Shown: positions 21,701 to 32,749, numbered from the stretch's first letter. The stretch is 64,000 nucleotides of DNA from Lytechinus variegatus (GCF_018143015.1 NC_054749.1:33598911-33662910); one strand, 5' to 3'. Numbers and translations are program-made. The notes: a model not told the origin generated them from the sequence alone.

Positions 21701-22964
21701 GGTTGAATGTCAGTTTAGAAGAAATGCAGTGATAGCTTTAAAAAATGCATAATGAAAAAAAAGAGTATTGCAGTTCGAGGTTCACTAAAGCAAGAGATGT
21801 GCACACTCTCGTGGCTGTACAATGTATATGTTTTATTCAACTCTAGTACAACTTCAAATTTTTACTTAAGAAAAAAAGATGCATTGCTGTTCAAACAAGC
21901 TAAAGTCCTAATTGATTTCACGTTGTAAAGACTGAATTGCAGTTTAAGCTATTTAGAGAACCTTCCCTGGCGACTAATTGTTGGTTTTGGGGTTGCTGGT
22001 CACAATAATTAGTTAAAATTACATAGAACACAAAGACACATAGGTCCGTTTTGACCATGGTCTAACTCTGTGATAAAATTATGGGAAGCCAAAAGTTTCA
22101 ACAATTTTATTAAGTCGTAAGTTTCTTAGGTTTAAAGTGATTAGTTAACCCCGGGTAGTTAACATTGGTTTGACTTTAAAAAAAAATATGAGCTAGAAGG
22201 TCACACTTGTCACCTGTGTCTGTGATATGTTACAAAAATGAAGCCCAGAAAAAATTGCGTTCGAAAATAATAATTTAATGCTTCAAAAATTGAAATATAA
22301 AGTGACCGGAAACACCATCTTAATTTCATCCCATACACTTATGTGTACTATTTAGGTGTCTATAAGACGCCTATTTACAAAATCGGGGTTTGCCTCGTAG
22401 TTTTAGCTTTTCATTCTCAATAATGGTTGTTTTCAGGTTTATTAGTTCTAATACATGCACTTGTACACATGTTTCATCTTGGTCATGTTGGTTTGAGAAT
22501 TTTTTAAATCGGCTGCTCACAAAGTTAAACAATACCTTTAATGTGCTCTTTCCTGATTCATCGATGGTGAAGACAATCATCTATATACTTCCAGACAATT
22601 ATGAACGATTTGAGAGCCAAATGAGCTGAAATATGATATCTCTACCGTTAGTGATTTATGTTATACATGGCTATCCATACTTAAACCACAACTTTAAACC
22701 TGACTTCAGAATACGGGCCATAGAAAGTGTCAATGAATCAAAATTAATTAAAAATGATAAAGTTGAATGAATAGTCAGATTGTATACCTCACGATTAAAA
22801 CACTTAGTGACGTCATGTTTTACACATCCTCCAGTTTTCATGAAGGTAATGGAGTTGACATGGAGACACCACGTTATGATGGAGAGCAGTGATAACACGA
22901 AAAATACGACGAATAAGATGTTTCTTAATAGACGCCCTTGCACATGTTGATAGAAGATCTGCAT
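18702..22964 (-). CDS. unidentified type II membrane protein, first three coding exons (partial)
   Basis: Three consecutive minus-strand exons, 22788-22964, 20020-20172 and 18702-18824, each with an AG acceptor or start codon, a GT donor (GTATAC, GTATAA, GTAAGT) and phase 0 borders, join into 151 open residues from ATG 22964. A short N-terminal tail (MQIFYQHVQGRLLRN) precedes one hydrophobic segment at about residues 16-34, giving a signal-anchor topology. Two N-glycosylation sequons (NGT at 77, NIT at 111) fall on the predicted lumenal side. Later residues include VFVISFSDATPVDGLRIVHHY and CFVDRFYFPAGKSS (given in parts). The layout is that of a Golgi type II enzyme or a small ectodomain protein; I do not recognise the family. 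The remaining exons should lie below 18700, but I could not find them. The introns hold a SINE, microsatellites and two DNA elements. Confidence 0.55.
19437..19650 (+). mobile_element. tRNA-derived SINE body, plus orientation, head truncated
   Basis: Starts within the body (CCTTCAGCAAGAAATTTATCC, in part), then GTGCTGCACTCAACCCAG, GGAGCTACAGCCGGGGT and the tail CTATATAAATCGGCGCC ending in ATTATTATT. The tRNA-like head is missing. Confidence 0.75.
19651..19770. repeat. (GAA)n/(GAT)n trinucleotide tract
   Basis: Blocks of GAAGAAGAA alternate with GATGATGAT directly after the SINE tail. A second GATGAT/AATAAT tract lies at 20186-20290. Confidence 0.9.
20503..20706. mobile_element. 204-bp hAT-type MITE with 8-bp TSD
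   Basis: Begins CACTAGCGTACCTCC and ends GGTACGCCACTG, with CATAGATT immediately outside both ends (20495-20502 and 20707-20714). The interior is mainly G and C homopolymer tracts and CCCCCTGACGAGCTT units. It lies in an intron of the unidentified membrane-protein gene. Confidence 0.8.
20812..21341. mobile_element. TTAA-flanked palindromic MITE, family K1 copy
   Basis: Starts AGGACAAGTCAACCCC after TTAA (20808-20811). The right end is eroded but still reads GGCTGGACTTCCTATT before TTAA (21342-21345). Contains the family's AAATTTCAGCAAAATGGGAT and CCTGGTCGGTAT words. Confidence 0.7.
21453..21700. repeat. GGTGT/ACACC-rich dispersed repeat, copy 2
   Basis: Alignable end to end with 110-345. 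It begins CACAGCAAAATC and ends in TTTTACAGTGTAC, which suggests short inverted termini (ACAGCAAAA versus TTTTACAGTGT). Confidence 0.7.
21750..22780. other. intronic sequence, nothing further seen
   Basis: Between exons 1 and 2 of the membrane-protein gene. Short open frames on both strands lack splice support or a recognisable motif. Confidence 0.4.
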
Positions 22965-23388
22965 TGCTGTCTGCTCTAGAAGGGATCAGAAAGAATGTTA
23001 TAATAATTAATGATAATTAAAGATTTTAGGACTGTATAGATCGAATATGAAAAGGCAAAAGAAAGGATAAATTGACTCTACACCATACAAAAGGGGGAAT
23101 TTTTCCCAATTGTCGGTTTTAGTCAATTACACTCAAGTGTTTATTTTTTTTTCTTCAAACTCTTTCTCCCACTGATCCTTACCCATGCATCAATTTAAAT
23201 ATATATCAAAAAATTAATATAACATTACCTTACCTTATTACTGTACGTTGCATTCACCATGCACAGTGGATTTACCTCGATAGATTTTACGAACCATCTT
23301 GTTTTACAGTGTGTACATTGTCACATAGTTTATTGTTCCAGCTCCATGTTCATACTTAAAAGAACGAGTTCGCAGGGATTGATGTTAA

Positions 23389-23951
23389 AAGGGATAGTCA
23401 GGGCTGTAAATATCTCAAAACATAGAGTAGAATTAACTGAGCAAAATGTCAAAAATTTCATCAAAATCGGATAACAAATAATAAAGTTATTGAAGTTTAA
23501 AGTTAAGCAATATTTTGTGAAAACAGTCATCATGAATATTCATTATGTGGGCTGATTATGTCACATCCACACTTTCCATTTTCTTATGTTATTACATAAA
23601 ATCATATTTTTTTTCATTATTTCATACTTGTGTGAATAATATGTCTTCCTTATAATGCAATAAGTTGCAGCAATAAATATCCAATGCACTATATCAATTG
23701 TCATTCCAATTTTTCTAGTTCTTGGAGAATAAAAATGAATAAACCTGATTTCATATAATTAAATACAAAAGAACAAGTGGGGATGTGACATCATCAGCCC
23801 ACCTAATAAATATTCATGATGGCTGTTTTCACAAAATATTGCTAAACTTTGAAATTCAATCATTTCCGATTTTGATGAAATTTTCGACATGTTGCTTTGT
23901 GGATTCTACTCATTTATTAAGCTATAACTACTTTAAGCCCGGACCATCCCT
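23389..23951. mobile_element. TTAA-flanked palindromic MITE, family K2
   Basis: A foldback element starting AAGGGATAGTCAGGGC and ending GGACCATCCCT, with TTAA at 23385-23388 and 23952-23955. The arms mirror each other through ATGAATATTCATTATG/TAAATATTCATGAT and TTGATGAAATTTT words. It is related in design to family K1 but distinct in sequence. Confidence 0.75.
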
Positions 23952-24335
23952 TTAATATTATTTATTGGTAGAATGTTGAAATTTCTGCTGGTTTTTATTA
24001 TAGGGTCCCTCGCATTTTTTATAGTATTGTAAATCACCGTAAAGCCACTGCGTTATGTCTAGAGTATGAAAGTTGCAGCAGTCGAGTTAGGACAATAAAA
24101 CCATGGAGATAGCTCTATGATAAAAACGATGGACATCGTACACCGAAGAGCCAGCATTTTTACGCTCTCGAGCATTTTTACGACCTAGGCATTTTTATAG
24201 AACTAGCACATCGGATAATTTCAATTTAAGTTCTTATATTTCATTATTTACGTGAACCATCATTTATACAGATTTCATTTCGTACACTCTAAAAACGAAG
24301 AGCTAATATAATTTAGCTTTTAGAGACCTTGTGTA

Positions 24336-24410
24336 GTGACTGCACTTCGGAGTGCTGATTCTTATCGTTCAAATTTGAACTAGACAAATCAGCACTCCGA
24401 AGTGCAGTCA
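24336..24410. repeat. perfect 23-bp-stem hairpin with a palindromic loop
   Basis: The arms at about 24338-24360 and 24387-24409 are exact reverse complements (core CACTTCGGAGTGCTGATT). The 26-nt loop contains the 14-bp palindrome GTTCAAATTTGAAC. Likely the core of a small palindromic element. No evidence for or against transcription. Confidence 0.75.
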
Positions 24411-24427
24411 TGATACACGCTCTTTAA

Positions 24428-25025
24428 AGGACAAGTCCACCCCAACCATTAATCGACTTGAATAAAAAGACAAAAAATCCAACAAGCATTACGCTGAAAA
24501 TTTCATCAAAAGCGGATGTAAAATAAGATAGTTATGGCATTTTAAAGTTTCGCTTCATTTCACCATGGAGTAATAATAGGTCCATGATTTCACAAAACAG
24601 TTATATGCACATCTGGCTGGTATGCAAATGAGAAGACTGATGGCGTCATCCACTCACTATTTCTTTTGTATTTCATTATATGAAATATTCTAATTTTCTC
24701 CTCATTGTCAAGTGAAACAAAGATTAATTCCTTCCTGAACACATGGAATTATCATTGTTTTAATACTATATTGTTCAGTCAAGTTGGTCTTTTTTGTCAA
24801 ATCAGTAAAAACATTAGAAAACAATTCAAACAATAAAAAACAAAAAGAAATAGTGAGTGATGCACATCATCGACTGTCTCCTTTGAATGTCACTGAGATG
24901 TGCATATAACTTTTTTTGCGAAATATAAGCGAAACTTTAAAATGACATAATTTTCTTATTTTACCTCCGATTTTGATGATTTTTTCGCTCGTTTGATTTG
25001 TCTCTATTCAAACAAATCATCATTT
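24428..25025. mobile_element. TTAA-flanked palindromic MITE, family K1 copy, right end eroded
   Basis: Begins AGGACAAGTCCACCCC directly after TTAA (24424-24427). It carries a short internal duplication around TTTCACCATGGAGTAATAA and the family central words. The right terminus has lost the GGACTTGTCC end. Confidence 0.7.
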
Positions 25026-25252
25026 TGTAATTTGTAAAATGTTTAATCTCCCAATTCTGAATAAGCTAAGTTGGAAAGAAATTCATGTTGGTTTAGAGGA
25101 GATAACCGAAACCACATCAGTTAACATGTTTCCTGAAGTTTTTTTTTGTGGTTTTTTTTTAAGCCTACGTCCACGGGAGCCCTCCGAATTTACCCCATTC
25201 CCTCTCTGTATTTCGACATTAAATAAAAAAATATCGTGTTTTAAAGGCACTT

Positions 25253-26430
25253 TAAATCAATGACAAGGTGCGTGAAGCAACTCAGGTCCATCACCAATGG
25301 AATAGCACCACTGCAGTGATAGAATGGTTCAAGGGAACACCAACAAGGCCCAGGTCAACATTCTTGTCATTCGACGTCGTCAATTTCTATCCTTCAATCA
25401 GCCGGAAGTTACTGACTAATGCCAAAAAGTTCACCGTGATAACAACAACAGAGGAAGAGATCATCTTCCATGCCAAGAACACCCTCCTCTGCAACCATTG
25501 TCGACTTTCTTGACGTGACATTCGACCTCTCCAAGAAAGAGTTCAGACCTTATTCAAAACCAGGAGACTCCCACCTCTATGTACATGCCGAATCGAATCA
25601 TCCGCCGGATGTCACCAAGAGAATACCGCAGTCCATCCAGACCCGCCTGTCCAACATTTCCAGTAGCGAAAACATATTCAACAGTGCCAAACCAGACTAC
25701 GAGAAAGCACTTCAAGATGCTGGACACAAGCCCAAGCTGGTATACTCACCAAGACATTCAACAAGTGGCAGTAAAGAAACCCAACGTCAAAGAAAACGAA
25801 ACATAACCTGGTTCAACCCACCATATAGCAAGCATGTTAGGACGAACATCGGCAGAAAGTTCTTGGCCCGTGTGGAACAGCACTTCCCAAAAGAACACCA
25901 GCTCCACAAGGTCTGCAACAGGAACACACTGAAAGTCAGCTATAGCTGCATGGACAATATGGCCACAGCAATAAAAGCCCACAACAACAAGATTACAGAC
26001 ACTAGCAAAGACCAAGCCAAGGACTGCTGCAACTGCAGAAAGAAAGAAGACTGCCCGATCCCTGGAAAGTGCATGGCCACCAATGTCATCTATGAAGCCG
26101 AGGTAGAGACATCTAGAGACAGGAAAGTGTACATCGGGCTCACATCAACTCCATTCAAGACAAGGTACGCAAACCACAAAGCAAGCATCACCAATCGGGG
26201 GAAACGGCACCAAACTGAGCTCAGCAAGTACATACGGAGACTGAAGGATGAAGGAACGCCCTGCCCTACTCAGTCAAATGGAGAATCGTAAGACATGCAC
26301 AATCCTACTCACCAAAAACCAAGAGGTGCAACCTGTGTCTGTGGGAGAAGTACCACATAATCACGGCCAAGAAAGCAGCAATGATAAACTCAAGAACAGA
26401 ACTCATTTCAACTTGTAAACACAAGAAGAA
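25253..26430 (+). pseudogene. Penelope-like element, decayed RT plus GIY-YIG endonuclease
   Basis: Remnant of a Penelope-like retroelement protein. Residues from 25253 read INDKVREATQ, then STFLSFDVVNFYPSIS, the RT motif A region with its catalytic aspartate, and EEEIIFHAKNTLL. A large internal deletion with a frame change then joins this to FLDVTFDLSKKEFRPYSKP (thumb). Downstream come a cysteine cluster CCNCRKKEDCPIPGKC and the GIY-YIG-type segment VIYEAEVE...RKVYIGLTSTPFKTR with YANHKASI, an arrangement described in some animal Penelope-like lineages. A second frameshift near 26280 moves the final KRCNLCLWEKYHI and RTELISTCKHKKKFFL into another frame. The RT palm motif with YADD-like residues is lost, so the copy is dead. 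A 3' untranslated region with a hammerhead motif follows. Confidence 0.85.
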
Positions 26431-26622
26431 ATTTTTCCTTTCAGGTTATAGAACACCCCCCCCCCCTTTATGTGCCAAACCACTCCACCCCAAAATTATC
26501 CTCCTTATCAATTACCTGTTCACTGTAGTTATTTATACCCTTACATTGTGTCTTTTTTTGTTTGCCTGACTGCACTAGAGTTATTGTTCTCTTTAGCTGT
26601 ACTTTCGTTCAACATAAAATTT

Positions 26623-26674
26623 GATTTAGTTGCTGATGAACCCTCAGGGGGAAACAGTCTGTACAACTAAAATC
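26623..26674 (+). ncRNA. type I hammerhead ribozyme motif of the Penelope-like element
   Basis: All conserved parts are in the right order. Stem I 5' strand TTTAGTTG (26625-26632) pairs perfectly over 8 bp with CAACTAAA (26664-26671). Core CTGATGA is at 26633-26639. Stem II is CCC/GGG (26641-26643 and 26647-26649) closed by loop TCA with an A-G opposition at its base. Core GAAA is at 26651-26654. The very short stem III is ACA/TGT with loop GTC, and the predicted cleavage site follows GTA at 26661-26663. Hammerheads with this minimal stem III are documented in Penelope-like elements, so position and orientation fit the upstream remnant. Whether this copy still cleaves is not known. Confidence 0.8.
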
Positions 26675-26696
26675 TAAGCAACTCGCTCCACCCTAT

Positions 26697-26699
<3 letters not shown>

Positions 26700-26761
<62 letters not shown>
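26700..26761. repeat. (AT)n microsatellite at the 3' end of the Penelope-like element
   Basis: Uninterrupted AT dinucleotide tract of about 31 units starting about 26 bp after the hammerhead motif. Confidence 0.95.
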
Positions 26762-26763
<2 letters not shown>

Positions 26764-26835
26764 CTTAATTTAATTCATTCTGTACAAGGTACTTTATGAG
26801 TTTCATATTACAAATCAGTTCGATGTAAAATATCA

Positions 26836-26905
26836 CACTGCAAAAACTACGGTGTTGATTTAACACCAGCCCGGAATCTATTATGTCCACACCAGAGTCC
26901 GAACT
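26836..26905. mobile_element. partial copy of the 2679-2905 MITE family
   Basis: CACTGCAAAAACTACGGTG followed by TTGATTTAACACCAGCCC and GGAATCTAT matches the left end of the MITE at 2679, then jumps to ACACCAGAGTCCGAACT from the right arm. An internally deleted copy. Confidence 0.7.
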
Positions 26906-26994
26906 AAAAATGGAACATTCTAAGCACTTTTTGTAATCGTGGAAAGGAAGCGTATCTGAAGTTTGAGTTATCACCGAAACCGAATCAGCTGCTA

Positions 26995-27680
26995 ATCCAT
27001 CCGAATACACGTTCGGGTGGAATGGGGGAGTATTTTATTCTCCCTCGCCTAATGCGAGAACAATCTGGAAGGATTCGAGAACATTCGCAGAGGAATTCGG
27101 CTGGTTTTGAAATGTTCAAAACCAGCCGAATATCCTTCACAATACTCTCAAATGTGGCCACAACAAATTTCATTCGGGCCAATTTCTTTGGGATGTATCC
27201 GGATGACATTCGGTTGGATTAGGGAGGCATTTTGAGTATCTTCTGGGCAGTTCCGGACCGATTCGTATTCGGGGCGTAATGATCCGAGCTCGGCGCGTTT
27301 GGCCATGGCCATATTCTTCCCGATTCGGGTCAACATTCGGGTCGTCATTCGGCTGTAATCGGAGCAATCTTGCCACATTCATCTCGATTCTGGGCACCTT
27401 AACGCTCGATCCTTGCCACTATTCGGGTGCCATTCGGCTTTATTCGGGATGGGCAAAATTGATTCGGGCTAATTCTGGGCGATGCTGCCCTAAACCGGGA
27501 CCTATTCTAGACCCATTCGTCTCTATTCGGGGAGCTCCCAGAATCAAAGACGAATAGGTTCCGAAACAACCGAATCCATCCGAATCAGGCCATATTCATA
27601 TTCGGGCAGAACCGTTCCGAATTTATTCGGGATGATTCGATTTTGGTGTAACGAATACACGTATTCAGGAGGATTCGGAA
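26995..27680. repeat. ATTCGG-motif degenerate array
   Basis: About 690 bp in which ATTCGG, TTCGGG or the reverse CCGAAT recurs every 15-40 bp with variable spacers. The word CGAATACACGT occurs near both ends (27003 and 27652). GC-richer than its surroundings. Several overlapping open frames exist on both strands, as expected of a repetitive tract. Origin unknown. Confidence 0.7.
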
Positions 27681-27759
27681 GGGATTTAGACCGGGGGCTG
27701 GGAGACTTTATTCAGCTGATCGGGTACATAGGGTTTGATGGTCCCATCATGTTGGCATG

Positions 27760-29145
27760 ATATCAGTGGACAAGAAAATGTGCTGCTGCCGTGTCATATC
27801 CTGTACGGAAGGCCCAGAGGACCCCAATTTTGTCGGCCATCATGGATTTTTCATGAAAATCTCTTTTTCTTCATATTTTTGCACATACAATGAGGAAAAT
27901 ATTAAAAAAAATACGCATTTCGCAATAATTTAGATAGATGAAATAGATTGCAATCGTTTTTTGGACAGTCCGGTTAATATTTTTTGAAAAATAGGAGAAT
28001 TTATGCCAAAATTTCCATGTTTTGGTAAAAAATTTACATGTGCATTGTTGTCTTTCTGTTTTGTCATTAATATCAACAATTATTAATGCAAAATATCAGC
28101 ATTCAACACGAAAGAGGATATATTAACGAGAACATTGATATGCTTCATGAAGGTATCAATGTCTTAACTTTCTTAGATCTCGGTCAATCCAGCATTTCGG
28201 GGGCATCGCTAAATGTAAAATAATGAAAAAATGACCTCCTAAAAGTATTTTTTTTATTTACAAAAAGAATGGCCTAATCAGTAATTGACAAATAATTAAC
28301 ACGATCACTTGCATATCAACTCAAACATGTAAACAAAAATCTTAGCGCTTTCATAATATTATCTTTATGGGCCGAGATGAAGAAAAAAAAAGAGCTATTC
28401 TTCAAAATAAAATGCAAAGTGGTCCCAAAGTTGCGTTTCTAAATTGAAAATTTGGTTAGTGACCGTTAGTCAAGTCTGAGGTATACAACGCCATCATTCC
28501 GATCAATGGAAATAATGTATCAGCTATTAAAAACCAGGGTTCATTGTTCATATTGTAGCTGAAATATTGAACATGTTGAAAGATCGATATGAAAAGAAAA
28601 TCTTATTAAAAACCGCTTGAAAATTAAAGTACGACCTATACATAAAATGATCGTTTTGTGCCATGAAAGCATATTCGTTTTTCGAGGAAAATATGATATC
28701 AGTGAAGATAGCCTGATTCCCCAGTGCTTTCCGTTAATGTACCGTGAATGCGGAATAGAAGCTCCCTGAACATTCATGCGCTTTGTTAATCATGATGAAT
28801 GTTTATTTCATCATGACTGTGAATGCATAGAGATGAATGAATCCCCCTTCGTTTTCTATTATGTTATCAACAAGTGAATCAACATTTTTTTTGCTATAAA
28901 CTAAGCGATACTTGAGCTTGAAGGGGAGGGGTGTATGCCGATCCGCTGAAGGTAAAAAAAAATACTAAATGGCAAGATTGTCTGTACACAGAATCTTGTA
29001 TGGTAATATAGCATAATGGTAGTATTGACTGTATTGTGTTGTTAAAAAGCCATAATAATTTTCATCGAATTCCCTCGATTTATCTAAAAATATCAGTTTT
29101 TCACATGGTCAACCTGCACAGAGGATGATCTTCAACCAACTGAGT
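27760..29145. other. gene-free stretch
   Basis: AT-rich sequence without recognisable exons, RNA genes or terminal-repeat elements. A minus-strand frame at 28541-28777 has no motif. Confidence 0.45.
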
Positions 29146-29448
29146 GCTTTAAAAAAAACAACGAAAATTTGATTTGAATAAAAATAGAAAAATCCCACGA
29201 GCAAAACACTGAAAAAAATCGCATGTAAAATAAGAATGTTATGACATTTCAAAGTTTCGCTTAATTTCATTAAACAGTTATATGCACATCCTGGTCGGTA
29301 TGCAAATAAGGAGACTTATGACGTCATCCACTCACTTTTTATTTTGAATTTTATTATATGAAATGAGAAATATTCTTGTCTAATTATCCCCATCGTCAAG
29401 TGTAACAATGATCAAATGCTCGCTGAATATGTCACATTAGCATCGGTT

Positions 29449-29525
29449 TAATAATAATAATAATATAGGGTATTTATATTGCGCACATATCCACCTTGTT
29501 AGGTGCTCAAGGCGCTCCTGTATTA
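29449..29525 (-). mobile_element. tRNA-derived SINE tail fragment
   Basis: TTATATTGCGCACATATCC followed by AGGTGCTCAAGGCGCTCCTG matches the tail side of the SINE at 14113-14396. Only the tail is present, preceded by AATAATAAT. Confidence 0.7.
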
Positions 29526-30467
29526 CTCCTATATATATATTACTGCTATATGGTTCAGTCAAGTTGGCCCTTATAGTCCAGTCAATATAGGGTTTGACCC
29601 ACCACTAATTGCAACACTGGATATTCCACTGCAATGCTTTCCAGGAAGGTCCCCTGAACAGCATACTAAAAGTCCCCAAAAATCCAAGCAGTTGAAATTT
29701 ACGAAATTTGCATATTATGCAAATTAGCCATAAAAAGTTAGAAAAATAAGGAAAATAATAAAAAGAAAATACAAATTAAGTGTCCAAAACAATTTGATTT
29801 GAGTGAAAATTCATGAAAAATAACTTTAATCAATGTTTTTAATCAAAAGTGCAAAAAAATCTACCTCATTTGCATAATATGCAAATAAGCATCTTTATAT
29901 GGAAGAATGTAAAGATATTGTGATTTTCTCTCATTGGCTGCTTGAAATTGTCAATAATGTTGAAATTAACATGCTGCTATCACTAAGGACGTTGAATACA
30001 TTTATATTAAGCTTAGTGTCTGTAGTGCCATTTGCATATTATGCAAATAAGTACATAACATGTAATAAATAATAACAAAAAACACACTGGTGATACATTC
30101 CTGAAAAAATTGCAAGTAGATTATCTATTGAAATTGGAATATGGCAATGCCTTACAGGAAGTTAACACCATATTAAAAATCATTAAATAGACAAGCATAG
30201 GAAAATCACAAAAATTGCATTTTATGCAAATTAGCCATAATAATTGCAAATGAGGAAAATAATCCAAAATTTGGAAATCAAGTGCGGAAAACAATATAAA
30301 TTGAACGGAAGCTCATGATAAGCTTTACAAATTCAATGATTCTTCAAATAAAAAAATGTAAATAAATCTACATCATTTGCATATGTAATTATGAGCATCT
30401 TTATGTGAAAATAAACAACACAGAAATTTTGATTTTTCTCACACAAACAATTAAACCCCCATTCCAC

Positions 30468-31052
30468 AGAGAGCAAGACCTCTGAAAGACTGCTGTAAGA
30501 CCATATAACTTGCTTGATCTTTTAAGGGTCTTTCAACGAACTTTCAAAGATCTCCGATGTCTTCCATGATTCCTATTAGATCTTTCAATGGTCTTTTTGG
30601 TCCTCGTGAGTCCCAAAACTTTTTGAAACGGTTCAAAACAGTCTTTCAGCGGTCTTACAGGAAAATTGGCTTATGATGGTCTTTAAATGGCCTATCAATG
30701 AACTTTCAAAGTTCTTATTAGTCTTTCTATGATCTTTCGGCAGTCTCTCAAGATTCTTTCGGAGATTACTGTAAGACTCATAAGAGATCATTGAAAGATC
30801 ATCGAAAGTTAATTAAAAGACCAGGCAAAGTCTATGGAGAGAATTCTGAATGATCACTTGATGCATAAACATGTCTGAAAGACCATTGAAAGATCTCTAT
30901 AAGACAGGTGTCTTTCAGAGTTCTTTGAGGGGTCTTTCTGAGCCATTCCACAGAGATGACAAATTTTAGTGATCTTGGAGACTGCTGTATAAGACCTTGC
31001 CAAGTTTTGGTCTTTGAAAGGTCCTTCAAAGGTCTCCCTTCTGTGGATCTAG
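30468..31052. mobile_element. AAGAC/GTCTTTC-rich inverted-repeat element nested in the foldback element
   Basis: Starts CATTCCACAGAGAGCAAGACC and ends GGTCTCCCTTCTGTGGATC, inverted to each other. The interior is a dense array of GTCTTTCAA, GATCTTTC and their complements. A second CCATTCCACAGAGATG near 30950 suggests an internal duplication. Confidence 0.55.
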
Positions 31053-31663
31053 ATCAATGTGATGTGATCACTAAGAATGCCTAGTACATTAATTATCAGC
31101 TTAATATCTTAAGTGGAATGTAAATATTATGTAAATAAACATCCGGCATGTTATAAATAATCAAGGAAACTTGTGATATTTTCCTCTAAAATTCCACGTA
31201 GATTATGTGTAACCATGATGACCATCCCTACACTTCCTGCTTGGTTGATATTGACTTTTTTCATGAGCAGTTACCACCGGGGCACATACCCCACTCATAT
31301 TGTGCAATGATGAGTCAGTTCTACATGGGTCCCGCTGTTTGAATGCTTCATAATTATTTCCATCCAAGTCTTGCTCTCTCCTTGACTTGGTAGAGTCTTT
31401 GGGTTTCTTGCTAGTACATGTATGGTCCACGCTAGCATGCTCCTTGATTGTCAAGTGATCAGCACAAGATGTCACACCCAGTACAAATAAAAGCTCGTTA
31501 GCTTTGAATATTCGGTCCTTGTAGCACACCACTTGTCTTGGTGGTGAAGATGAGTACTTGCTTGGATCACAAGATTTCTAGGCGTGGTTTATAAGAGTAC
31601 CAATGAGCATTTGCCCATACGAGCGACGAGAAAGCCATTCATAAAGTCATGATAAAGGCTTAA

Positions 31664-32161
31664 AGGGGAAGTTCACCCTGAAGAAAATTTTGTTGTAAAA
31701 ATAGCAGAAAAAATAGTAAAAAATATTGGTGAAGGTTTGAGGAAAATCCCTTAAAGAGTAAGAAAGTTATTAGAGTTCAAAATTTTGGATTTGTGACGTC
31801 ATAAACGAGCAGTTTCCCCATGTGTTATGTAATTTAAAATGCATGAATTGCAAATTTTGTATGGTTCCTGATGACTTAATTTTGTTTTCTATTCATGATC
31901 GGGTGTGAAATGATTTGTCTATTGATATACAAAAGGTACAGTAAAAACCATTTTAAATTTTCTGAGAAAATGACATTTCATTGATTTTTTACCATTCGCT
32001 ATGTAGGAATGCTGCTCGCATATGACGTCACAAACCAAATAATTGAAATTCTAATAACTTTTTAATTATTTGATGAATTTTTCTGAAACCTTCGGCGGTA
32101 TTTTTATAATTATTTTTCTGCTATTTTTACAATAAACTTTTTGTCAGGGTGAACTTCCCCT
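31664..32161. mobile_element. TTAA-flanked palindromic MITE, family K3
   Basis: A 498-bp element starting AGGGGAAGTTCACCCTG and ending CAGGGTGAACTTCCCCT, with TTAA at 31660-31663 and 32162-32165. The arms mirror each other through AAAAATAGCAGAAA and TGACGTCA words. Nested inside the 4.2-kb foldback element. Confidence 0.85.
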
Positions 32162-32749
32162 TTAAAGTGTATATAGACATCTTTCCCAGATACAGGAATC
32201 ATGATCAGACGTTCTTGCTGAATCCAGTTGCTGCTTCAGGATGAAGCATCCATTTTCTGTTCTTTCCTCTTTGATGAATCTCCTAGGGATGGCAACTATC
32301 TCCAAATATTGTAGCTACAGTTTCTAAGCAAATCGTATGCAAATAATATCAATTTCCTGATATTTAATGAGACACTGGAAATAAGTTGTGTCGGAAGAAA
32401 AGTTTTAAAGGAAGGCTTGCACATTTTACGTTCGTAGAGCTCCAATAGCATCAGTAAGGTGAAGCTCAGAATTGCTACAATGCATTAAAGAGGACCATAG
32501 AATGGTTTGTAGACAAGCCTATAGTACACAATTTGTTGACCGGATTGGCAATGATCCAGGCTGTAACAACCAACATGTTGGAAGTCCTTAATATCATGCG
32601 CTATGACTACATTGGAAGACAACATATTTTTAGTGTTAGTATTTACCACTGATCATGATGAAGATGACGCTGCTCTGCAAGTCCTGGAACCCTGTTTTTA
32701 CCCAGACATGGCCAGAAAACATATTTCTTAGTCAAGCGGGTGTAGTCAA

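Noticed and set aside
25758..26015. Minus-strand 85-codon frame
   Set aside because: Shadow of the Penelope-like coding sequence on the other strand.
27022..27557. Overlapping 66-92-codon frames on both strands of the TTCGG array
   Set aside because: Open by chance of the repeated word; no family resemblance or start context.
31203..31532. Minus-strand 109-codon frame inside the foldback element
   Set aside because: No recognisable domain, and it lies in the middle of a non-autonomous transposon. I cannot support it as a gene.
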